This document shows, piece by piece, positions 39,041 to 48,344 of a DNA stretch of 64,000 nucleotides; the stretch's first letter is position 1, and the number at the start of each line of letters is the position of its first letter. Source of the DNA: Chytridium lagenaria (Eukaryota > Chytridiomycota > Chytridiomycetes > Chytridiales > Chytridiaceae); contig JAHLKC010000048.1 of NCBI GenBank assembly GCA_025449115.1, positions 62,001-126,000 of the forward strand, read 5' to 3'. The position numbers and the translations under genes are program-made. Under the pieces are notes generated by a model. That model was not told the DNA's origin and made no database searches. It worked only from the letters and a program-made list of their open reading frames with translations.

Positions 39041-39677
39041 CGCGTATGAGTGTAGAGAAGGATAGAGTGTTAAAGTACAGTAGAGATACAGGTATGATGG
39101 CATGGGCTTTTACAGTGAGAAGAGGCATGATGGGCCACCCAAATCCCGCATGACCGTTATCTGCATGTCAAGCTCCATGCATGCCGCATCCAAAGGTCAA
39201 AGGAAGGAAGAGAAGATAGTGTATAAAGTAGGAGACGAGGACGCCTGCATGCAGCAAACCAACTGGGTGGCTGTGAGGCAGCATAGGTGGTTGTGGGCTT
39301 TCCCATCCACTCGCTCAACCAACGAACGGAAGCATCCATACTCACGGCATCTTTCCCTTTGTCATGTTTTCAGAGAGTGTCTGTTAAAGACGAGTAGTTG
39401 AGTGATAGGATACGGAATGCGTTGAGGATGTTGGGGGTGGTTTTTAAAGAGTCGTCTGGGTAAAGGGACTCTAAGGCTGTTGGGTTGGTTTGAAATTCTT
39501 TTTTGGGGGCAATTTTCTTTTTATTCTGCAAGGAGTGCGTACGTAATATCTGAAGTTGAAAAACTGAGCCAGCAAACATTATAAGTGCATGCAACACCGT
39601 CTCCACAACAGCAACCGTACCACACCTTCAACCCTCTCACCACCCTCTCTCCCCTCATGTATACATGCTGCATACCA
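39041..39677. other. Intergenic
   Basis: No supported gene. Short frames on both strands only. Confidence 0.4.
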
Positions 39678-39872
39678 TCAGACATCAAACGGATTCCTTA
39701 TCGTCCATGGAGCCCTTCCTGTATCATTATGATGTGGCGCAAATATGGCAACGAATACTTGTCCTTTGGCGTTGCTCATTGGTCCATGTTTTGGAGCAAG
39801 GAAAAAACGCGCGTTCCCAAAAGATTCCAAAGCATTACAAATCGCATCAACGTTCGCTTCGTCGTCCATCAA
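39678..39872 (-). CDS. Hypothetical exon
   Basis: A minus-strand frame with protein-like composition (DDEANVDAICNALESFGNAR and KHGPMSNAKGQVFVAIFAPH). No family recognised. It could be the last exon of the unrecognised gene at 40377-40990, but the 500 bp between them read poorly in all frames. Confidence 0.3.
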   Translation of the reverse strand: MMDDEANVDAICNALESFGNARFFLAPKHGPMSNAKGQVFVAIFAPHHNDTGRAPWTIRNPFDV

Positions 39873-40376
39873 TCTATTTTTCTTTGTTGCTATTTGAAGC
39901 GGGGGTAAATAAAGTGTTGTGGGATTGGGAGAAATAAACTAGCAGTGCAGATGGCTCAGGTTTGCTTCCAGTGTCTTTTTACAAAAGTTGGTGACAGTGC
40001 CTCAAGTGTTTCATTACGAACGTGCCACTTTCACAAACAGTCCAAGGCTTCAACCGTGAAGTAATGATGGGTGAAACTGCATGTTCCGTGGCTGCTATTG
40101 CGAGTTTGGGGGCAAGAGCTTGATTTTCCAAAGGACCAACCTACATGGGATTCATCTTCCATTGGCGAATATTGTTTGTATTTTAAGAGTCGGGGGAGGA
40201 CGCGTCGACGTATTTTTTCTTTGATAGCAATCGAATTTCGTGTAGTTTCTCAACTGCGCGGTAATGTATGCACTATACTGCGGGAAGGGATGCCACCGTG
40301 ATAAGGAGAATGAAGATTCATCGGGCGGCATTCAAAGATCCTCACAGCCGCTCCTTTAATGGATCAACTTTTTCTA

Positions 40377-40990
40377 TCACCGGCTTGGTATGAATGGTAT
40401 CCCCGTTTTTATCCATGACCGTGGCCAAAAAAAGTCTCGTCGGTTTCGAGTGGAAAGTTGGGTTTTAATGATGTGGCCACCGAAAATCTGTGAGTTTTGA
40501 ACGTGATCATTGAAGAACTCTTCTGTTCTTTCGGTTATACTGGAAATACTTGATATGGATAACTGTTGATCATCTGGGAAATAACGTAAACGAAATACTT
40601 CATTTATGACTTGTTGCTTCATTGTTCGCCAAAAGTTCAACTTCACGGTGATGTCCAAGAAAGGGCGGAACACGTACAGTACTTTGTCAAGGACTTTCAA
40701 CATTCCAAACATATGATTTCTCGCTGCATCGCCCTCCACAACAAACATGAAACCAAAGAAAACATTTATCCCCTACCTTCGTACGTGAGCCAATGATTAG
40801 CATTTTACGTGAGAGAGCATCACGAAAAAGCTAAAGCAAAGAATAAAGCAGCATCTTATGTGAACAGATCACCTTAAACCTACCTCCCACTTCGCGTATC
40901 ATCTCCAATTTCACCGTTACTGTAATCCCCAAAACACCATCCACAATCATTCCACTCATCATGCACACCTCAACATCCCAGTGCTAAAAA
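40377..40990 (-). CDS. Unrecognised multi-exon gene
   Basis: Three exons seem to chain: about 40984-40883 (MSGMIVDGVLGITVTVKLEM then IREVG, donor GTAGGT), about 40833-40780 (LFRDALSRKMLIIGSRTK, donor GTAGGG) and 40744-40377 (EGDAARNHMFGMLKVLDKVL, MKQQVINEVFRLRYFPDDQQ, EEFFNDHVQNSQIFGGHIIK). Composition and splice sites look genuine, but I recognise no domain, and neither end is fixed. There is no signal peptide or strong membrane span. It lies next to a 171-bp tandem duplication that may contain its promoter or first exon. Confidence 0.4.
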
Positions 40991-41291
40991 GTACAACATT
41001 TCTTTAAGCCTCATCTAATTATAAGGGAGGTTTAACTTTATTTTAGTTCTCATTTAAAAATCGGTTTTGACATGATAAAAACATCCTACGTGTTTCCAAA
41101 AAAAACAGCCGGATATCACATTCCACTCACCATGCACATGCTCAACATCCCAGTGCTAAAAAATTCAACATTTCTTTAAGCCCTCATCTAATTATAAGGG
41201 AGGTTTAACGTTATATTTGTTCTCATTTAAGATATCGGGTTTTGACATGAAAAAAACATCCTACACGTTTACAAAAAAAACCAGCCAGATA
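40949..41291. repeat. Two-copy tandem duplication, period about 171 bp
   Basis: Copy 1 is about 40949-41119 and copy 2 about 41120-41291. Shared blocks include CTCAACATCCCAGTGCTAAA, CATCTAATTATAAGGGAGGT and TTTTGACATGA...AAAACATCCTAC. The copies differ by scattered substitutions and 1-2 bp indels, so the duplication is not the most recent event. Confidence 0.92.
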
Positions 41292-41477
41292 TCAATTTAT
41301 TTATAAACGTCCAGCACAACACCCAAATCTAAAAGCGCCGCCCTTTCCCACAACGCAAAAAACCCCCCAACCCCTTCTCCACATCAAAAAAAAAAAAAAA
41401 ACAAAAATGGGCGCAACAGGCCCTCCCCACCATCCTCCCAACAAAAAAAAGGGGAAAAAACAACCCACACAACCACT

Positions 41478-43737
41478 TCAATCCCAAGCTGGCGCCAACT
41501 TTGTCTCAGTCGCCGCCCCCAACACCTCCAACACATCCACCCCAGCAACCCGTCTCCGTCTCCCCCACTCATTCTCCGCATCCAGCACCGCAACCACCCC
41601 AGACCGGTGACGAAGGGTCTCCGCGTCATTCGTGTCTGCATCGTCGGCACCCAGGAATCCAGTGGGTTTGGGTGTGGGTTGAGACACAACGGGGAGGGTT
41701 GAGGAGGAGCCGTGGCGGGTGTTGAGATGATGGGTTTAGGGATGGCGCGTGTGGGGTTCGTGACGCGGGTATCAAGTTTCGGTTCCTTTGTAGTACCACG
41801 AGAAGGAGCGCGAGCAGCACGAGAAGAAACGTCATCACGATGGACGCGTGTATCAAGTTTCGGTTCCGTTGTAGTACCACGAGAAGGAGCGCGAGCCGCA
41901 CGAGAAGAAACGTCATCACGATTTCTTTTCCCCTTCTCCATCCCCGTCTTCCCCACCCCACCTCCTTCTCCTCCTCCATTCGTTTCGTCCTCCCCTCATC
42001 CATGAAAACACATCCTTCTTTGGCGCAAGAACCTGGGGCGCACGAGGACCCATCCCCGCAGCACTTTTCCGCGGACAGCAGGTACAGCGCCATCAAGTTC
42101 AAGCTCGTCTTCGCCCGGGTCGACGGCGCGACGCTTTTTAGAGGTGGTGGTGGGGACGGTTTGGGAGGGTCTGAAGTGGGTCCGGTTGAGCGGGGACGTT
42201 TGGAGGGACGGTCGGGAGAGTCGGAGGGGCGTTTAGATGATATGGTGATGGGACGCGTTTGGTGGGGTTATCGCGACGGGGGTGGATGGGATCAGCGTCC
42301 ACGGTGGAATCGCGTTGACGGCGCGGGGATTTCAAGGGCCGAGGGGGGGTTTATCGTCGGATGAGGGGTTGTGATTTTTCGTGTTCGCGTTTTTCCTTTT
42401 TAGCTTTCCAGGCGAGCGATGCAGCGTCCCTCTTTTCCTTTTCCTTTCGTTTATCCCTGCGTTGAATGAATTTTGGGTCGATGCGATCGTTATCAAAGAC
42501 GTGGATTCCTGGCACGGCGTCCAATACGGCGTCGCGGTACCGTCGACGGTGCAGACGGGGTTCCCGCGAAGGTTGAGGTTTTTGAGATGGAGGTGGAGGA
42601 GGGAGGATTTGAGGGGTTCGATGAGAGAGTCTGGAGGTTTGAGATGAGGTTGGAGGAGAGGTCGAGGATTCCAGGGAGGAGAGGGTGGAGAGGGTTGAGG
42701 AGGGGGAAACGAGGGTAAGGATACGGTTGTGGGAGAGACGGAGTTCGCGGAGTTGGGGGAGGGCGGAGAGGTCTGGGAGGATGCGGAGGGAGTTGTGGGA
42801 GAGGGAGAGTTTGGTGAGGTTTGTGAGGGTGGCGAGGGGGGGTACTTCGGAAATTTTGTTGTTGGAGAGGACTGGGGGGAGGTGATGAAAAAAAAGAGGT
42901 TAGATATATTGAAAAAGGTTTAATGATGGTGATAAATAAAGTTTCTGGTTTCTGTTTTATTTTTAATTTACCTAGGGTGTTGAGGTTGATGAGGTGCTGA
43001 GATTGTCGATGCGAGAGATTTCGTTGTTGTTGAGCATCAGCGCTTTGAGGTTTGTAAGCTTTTTTGATGTGGTCAGAAATTCGGATGAGATTGTTGTGGC
43101 TCAAGTTTAAGACTGGATAATTTGTAAGATATTAGATTATTTGTTTGACGCGAGTAAATGAGGTATATACATTATTTGTATATGGATGGTGATATAATAT
43201 CAGAGCTATTTAGGGCTAGAGTCATGGTCGCCTCTCACTACAGAATAAAACTCGCTTCGCGAGTACTAATGATAATATATACTAACGAATGAAAAGAAAA
43301 ACCAAAGAAAAGCTCACCCTGCAATTTCGTCATGCCCTCTAGGTTCCTAAAGACTCGATTTTATTATTCGCCAGATGCAGCCAAGTGAGATTAGTGCAAT
43401 GCTTGAGACCCTCCAAAGAGTCGGGTGTGGAGAGCAGGTTATTTGAAAGATTCATTCTCGACAGACTGACAGCGACAGAAATGTCTTCAATCTCGTCGAT
43501 AGCCATGTTTGAGCAGTCTGCAGCCTCTGCATCTTGAAGAAGAACGATGTTGTGTTTAGAGGTTGTGGAGGTGGATGGTGTTGATGAAGGGTTGGTAGGA
43601 TCAGTGGTTTTTTTTCTTTTTGTAGTCTCTTCCACCGTTTGTTCCTCCGACACCCCCTGATGTCCATCTTGATGCGAGGAGGGCTGGAGTGAGAGTGATA
43701 GGTTTTGGGTCTTCTTTTCTTCGTGAGTAGCGGGCAT
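41478..43737 (-). CDS. SDS22-type leucine-rich repeat protein
   Basis: The ATG at 43737 starts a Ser/Thr-rich N-terminal region, followed by LRRs of the SDS22 type: VSLSRMNLSNNLLSTPDSLE, LTWLHLANNKIESL, VLNLSHNNLIRISDHIKKL, LMLNNNEISRIDNL, LSNNKISEVPPLATL, LSLSHNSLRILPDLSAL and LRLSHNRILTL. A terminal cap of the form VPGIHVFDNDRIDPKFIQRR leads into a basic, disordered C-terminal half with two 27-residue repeats (about 41763-41923). The likely end is ...GAATETKLAPAWD at 41478. Introns lie near 43318-43352 and 43110-43320, plus one at 42975-42890. Several single-base corrections are needed between 43050 and 41500. Such proteins are scaffolds, for example for PP1 or in cilia; no partner can be named here. 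Confidence 0.65.
41763..41923 (-). repeat. 81-bp coding tandem repeat, two copies
   Basis: Two nearly identical 81-bp units (start points about 41763 and 41844) encode on the minus strand the 27-residue unit beginning RDDVSSRAARAPSRGTT and ending in EPKLDTRV. They lie inside the disordered tail of the SDS22-type LRR protein. Length divisible by three preserves the frame. Confidence 0.9.
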
Positions 43738-44220
43738 GAAGGATGTTGGATACTCGTTTATTATTATTACTTTTTTTTTTTTTTTTTTTTTCTTCTTCTT
43801 TCTTTAGTCGTTGCTGTTTCATCTGACAATTTCAAATTCAATTTAAATAATTATAAGAAGTGTTACACGATATTAGCAGCAAAGAAATAAGAAATAAGAA
43901 TTAAAATTAATATTTAATAATTAATAAATATTAATAATAATAATCAATTAGAATGTTGCCATTTTTCATTTTAAATAATAATATTATTAATGTGTACTAC
44001 ATTATGAACTGAATACCACCAACGCTGTTGAAGAAGCATAACCCTATTAAATAAAAGCAGACAGATATTAATATAGATGGATACATAAATTAAATACAAC
44101 CACCACCATTATTCATTATTCATTCACAAACACTTATTAGTCTATATATTCACTCACATACTTCAGCTACAATTCCTATTAAATACGACATACTACAATT
44201 ACATCCTACTACTACATCCT

Positions 44221-44246
44221 CACTCACTCACTCACTCACTCACTCT
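44221..44246. repeat. (CACT)n microsatellite
   Basis: Six to seven CACT units in the promoter of the gene starting at 44363. Confidence 0.95.
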
Positions 44247-44328
44247 CATAGTCTAATCTTTTCAACTTTGTCTTATTCCAATTACTCTTTAAAAATCATT
44301 CCATTCCATTCCATTATTTATATCCATT

Positions 44329-44353
44329 CAGTCAGTCAGTCAGTCAGTCAGTC
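44329..44353. repeat. (CAGT)n microsatellite next to a start codon
   Basis: Six CAGT units ending 10 bp before the ATG at 44363. Same tetranucleotide, read on the other strand, as the (GACT)n run at 20028-20056. Confidence 0.95.
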
Positions 44354-44362
44354 ACTCTTATC

Positions 44363-47198
44363 ATGGGAACGGCTTCTTTGGCTGCATGCACAGAGCTGAG
44401 TCAAGTGCTCTCTGCATGGGGATATGAGATCACTGTCACCACTCCCATTACTACCATCACCACACCACCACCACTCCATTCAATACGACTGTTCCTACTA
44501 CTACATCTCGTCGTCGTCCTATTTCACCATCACCACCATCATACCATCATCATCATCATCATCACCATCGTCATCTATTTTATGCGGGTGTCCATTCATC
44601 CCTTACAACCACCTTCTGCAAGTACACCAGTCAAGTCTGTGGGCAAAGTCATTGCTACCTGCAATAACCTCTCTACCCAACACTCTTTGATACACTGCAA
44701 GTATTTTTATTCTCACGTTTTAATCAGTTGCATATGAAATAATAATCAGCATCTCTTTATTACAGAACGGTCGATGGCCCTCCTGTTGCACTCACAGAGT
44801 TCCATCCATCCTGATTAGCGGTGGACAGACTGTAGGGTTCGAACGTCTCGATGCCTTGTAAGTTACTTTTCCCATCCGTCGTCCTTCTTTCATTTTTTCA
44901 AAGTCGTGGGCCCATCCACCCTTCCCGATCTTCCGCCTCCCTTGACCAGCCTGCATGTGGTGTCTTTGTGTTATTTTTTTGGGCCAATTTTTTTTTGTGT
45001 TGTTTGGGCAATTTTCATGCAGGTTTTCTTCGCGAAATGAATTTTCACTGCCTGCAAAAATGTGACTTGTGACGTGCTTTGGAGAAACTTGGAGACCCTG
45101 GAGGAAGGACATGCCAGAATTGTGGGGGTGCATTCGCAAAGTGGGGAACACCCAAAGATAGATGGCTTTTACAGCACTTTTATTTATATTTTATTTCTTT
45201 ATATTTATACGTTATTATTTTATTTTCTCTTTCCAAAATTCTGGTATTCAAATCTCTACCTATTCATACTCATCTAATAATGTAATTAACAGAACCTGCG
45301 TCAACAAGTGCATTCGAGGTAGATCTGCTTTAAGAGCCGTGTCGCGTCTTCCAAACTTTGTCACGTACCTGTAAGCAAAAACATCAAGCTCTCTACTTTT
45401 TCTAACATGCCACAAATCAGTGATATCTCAGATAACGATGACATTAGCACGACATGGACAGATCCCACTGTCCGCGACTTTTCCGTCAAACTATCCGCCA
45501 CTCTAGCAACATCAACTGCTGTCCTATTATCGACGGCTCAAATCTCACCTGCATCCCTTCCATCCGCACATGCTCCTTCTTCGTCATCGCACAACCCTCA
45601 ACCACTCTCACCCCTCTCACCCCCATCATATCCATTGACTCTAATTCACCCATCTCCCAGCCACAAACAACGCGCCCTCAACTTTCTTTAACCTCCGCCA
45701 TTCCCGCTTCCACCGATAACGCCTCCCTATCCCGACTCAATAACTCTGCCTCCCCAAGCTCCCTCTCCCCAACCCTCCTAGGCATCCTCATCGCCTCCCT
45801 CCTCCTCATCATCGCCATCACCTCCTTCTCCTTTTTCATCATCTACAACGTCGTCAAAACCCTAAACCCAATGACGGCGACGGCGCTTTCAAACGTCTCC
45901 CCGATTCCAAAGACGTGCCTCTCGTCACCTTTGACACCCTGACCCTCACGGAAACCAAGAGGAAAATTGAAAAACTGGATCCATCCGATCGTGCTAGGAT
46001 CTTGGCTGCAGCTTACTCGGGGGACGCCGTCACAGTCGCTTTACCATCCCCAGCTCTTCGATCCATCGCTCCTTCACCGTTTCTTCAATCTCATGCACCA
46101 ACACAACCCCTCTTCCAACTCAACCCCTCCTCCCCAACGTCAACCCTATCCCCTCGCCCACCCCACCACCAAAGCATCGACACAGCCCATGCCCCTGCGG
46201 TGCCTCCTCCACCGGCAGCCTCCAACGTGATGAACGGCAACACGGCGACGCGAACGCTTGACATGATTGTGGAGGAACGGGAGAGTGATCTTGAGAGTCT
46301 GGCGGGGAGTTTGAGGAGAGGGTCTGAGGGGACTTTGGAGCGGGTTGGGGATGGGGAGATGAGGTTGGGGATGGAGATCGGGTGGGTGGGGAACGGGGTG
46401 GGGGTGAAGGGGTTGTTTGTGGATGGGGAGTCGAGTGGACGTGTGTTTGGGAGTATGGAACGGGGGGGGTCTAGAGGGGCTTTTGTGGATGGGGATTCGA
46501 ATGTGAGTGGACGTGTGTTTGGGAGTATGGAACGGGGGGGATCTAAAGGTGTGTTTGTGGATGGGGATTCGAATGTGAGTGGACGGGTGTTTGGGAGTAT
46601 GGAACGAGGGGGATCTAAAGGTGTGTTTGTGGATGGGGATTCGAATGTGAGTGGACGTGTGTTTGGGAGTATGGAACGGGGGGGATCTAAAGGTGCTTTT
46701 GTGGATGGGGATTCGAATGTGAGTGGACGTGTGTTTGGGAGTATGGAACGGGGGGGATCTAGAGGGGCTTTTGTGGATGGGGATTCGAATGTGAGTGGAC
46801 GTGTGTTTGGGAGTATGGAACGAGGGGGATCTAAAGGTGTGTTTGTGGATGGAGATTCGAATGTGAGTGGACGTGTGTTTGGGAGTATGGAACGGGGGGG
46901 GTCGATGGAACGGGGGGATCTAAAGGTGTGTTTATGGATGGGGATTCGATGTGAGCGGACGTGGGGGATCCAAGGGTGTATTTGTGGATGGGGATTCGAA
47001 TGTGAGTGGACGTGTGTTTGGGAGTATGGAACGGGGGGGATCGAAAGGTGTGTTTTTGGATGGGGATTCGAATGTGAGTGGACGTGTGTTTGGGAGTTTA
47101 GAACGGGATGCTGGTGGGTCCTCTTCCAAGGCTTTGGATGATGTGAAACGGTGTTTGTGGATGGAGATTCGAATGTGTCGGTTATGGAGAAGAAGTGA
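44363..47198 (+). CDS. Type I membrane protein with 24-residue cytosolic tandem repeats
   Basis: The ATG at 44363 (MGTASLAACTELSQVLSAWG) begins a Thr/Ser- and Cys-containing N-terminal part spread over several exons (introns near 44702-44766 and 44860-45290). A Ser/Thr/Pro-rich segment (45450-45770) then precedes one strong span (LLGILIASLLLIIAITSFSF). The cytosolic part starts at about 45870 and from 46437 consists of about ten copies of GRVFGSMERGGSKGVFVDGD + SNVS. The last partial copy ends FVDGDSNVSVMEKK at the TGA 47196-47198, which requires correcting two or more indels in the seventh and eighth units and near 47140. Exon structure before 45450 is uncertain because the frame shifts there. 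No known family. The plan (ectodomain, span, repeat tail) recalls the SPRY cluster but without SPRY. Confidence 0.55.
46437..47195 (+). repeat. 72-bp coding minisatellite, about ten copies
   Basis: Unit starts with exact 72-bp spacing lie at 46437, 46509, 46581, 46653, 46725, 46797 and 46869, then at 47008 and 47080. The seventh unit carries a 17-bp internal duplication and small deletions, the eighth lacks about half its length, and a tenth partial unit ends the gene. Units differ mainly at the K/R, V/A and V/L codons. The plus strand is G-rich, with G6-G8 runs in each unit. Confidence 0.97.
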
Positions 47199-48344
47199 TT
47201 TTCTTTCACACACGTTCTCGGTTGAGTTGTTTTTGGGTGCCGTCAAGTGCTTTTTTTTTCACGCTTTTCTCGGTCTTGGAAACGACTTTTTTTTTTGTTG
47301 GGATGCGGGAGGTGTTTATTCGGTTTTTGGGATGCGGGAGGTGTTATTTAGATTTTTGTTATGTAGTTTTTTTTTTCCCAAGTTTTCTTTCTTTCGTGGC
47401 TCCCCCTTTGTTTTTTTTGGTTGTTTGGTGTCCCCCTCCCATTTTTGTAAAATTCGTCATGTGCTCATCCCATTAATATGTCGTTTGTCTGGACGTTGGG
47501 AGTTAATAATGTAAACGCTTCCTCGTTTTTTTAGTATAATTGTTTTTCCTCATATCTATGGTGGTGTTTTATGGTTAGGCGTCGCATGCTTGCGCGCTGA
47601 CTGTTTGTGTCGCGTTGCATGCTTGCGCGCTGGCCGGGGTGACGCGTTGCATGCTTGAGCGCTGACTGTTTGTGCCGCGTCGCATGCTTGCGCGCTGGAT
47701 GTTTGTACCGCGTTGCATGCTTTCGCGCTGGATGTTTGTACCGCGTCGTTTCTACTTGCGAATATCTCTGACCAGCAAGTTTCATTGGGATGTTAGAAGA
47801 ACTCGGTGTTTCGTAACGCTCTTCGTTGGGGGACTTTGGGCGGCTTTTTTATGCTCAATCTTGTGAATGGATTTGGTGGGATGCTTGACTTCTTTTCTGA
47901 ATATGGTGGGATGCCTGTACCATCGTATTTCAACTGTGAAAAAATGAAAGGTTTGGAAAAGGCTGTGACAAAGATGAAATGGTGAGGAGTTGATAGATAG
48001 GTGAGGGGTATGCAAAAAGGAAACTTTAATGGATTAGCGAGGATATAAAGAGGGGGGATATTTACAAGGTGTGGTATAAGGTGACTGGAAATTGAGGAAA
48101 AAAAAAAAAAAAAAAATTCTACTGTTTTTTAAATGTATTAATTTTTGGTTATGAAAGCAAAGAGGATACAAAACAATGCAGAAGTGCACACGAAAAAAAA
48201 AGTGAAAAAAAGAAAAGTCCAAAACCGTGTTAAAACAACCATCATAAAAAACTTTTTAAAAAAAAAACACGTGACGATGAGGAATTACAAAGAAAAGGGA
48301 GGATGAGATGTGAGTTGTTCATGGAAAGAAAAAAAAAAGAACCA
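47199..48344. other. Intergenic with a GC-rich minisatellite
   Basis: 3' flanks of two convergent genes. Apart from the 33-bp minisatellite listed next, it is T-rich (47200-47530) or A-rich (48090-48300), with no supported coding sequence. Confidence 0.55.
47584..47747. repeat. 33-bp GC-rich minisatellite, five copies
   Basis: Five units of 33, 32, 33, 33 and 33 bp, each beginning GCATGCTTGCGCGCTG (with single changes) and ending TGTTTGTNCCGCGT or similar. Each unit contains the palindromes GCATGC and GCGC. The 84-codon minus frame across it is a by-product of the period. Confidence 0.95.

Larger units (their letters stand above)
43738..44362. other. AT-rich divergent promoter region with tetranucleotide repeats
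   Basis: Separates the minus-strand LRR gene from the plus-strand repeat protein. Contains a T run (43771-43791), AATA/TTAAT low-complexity DNA and two microsatellites: (CACT)n at 44221-44246 and (CAGT)n at 44329-44353. No gene seen. Confidence 0.65.

Noticed and set aside
42493..43104. A 203-codon minus frame rich in proline and histidine
   Set aside because: Out of frame with the LRR consensus in the same interval; the LRR frame gives the better protein.
46091..47209. A 372-codon open frame on the minus strand across the minisatellite
   Set aside because: It stays open only because the 72-bp period is divisible by three and the units are identical. The plus strand has the membrane span upstream and a sensible C-terminus.
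47531..47785. Minus frame with KHPARKHATRY-like repeats
   Set aside because: Translation of the 33-bp minisatellite; no start context, splice sites or neighbours support a gene.
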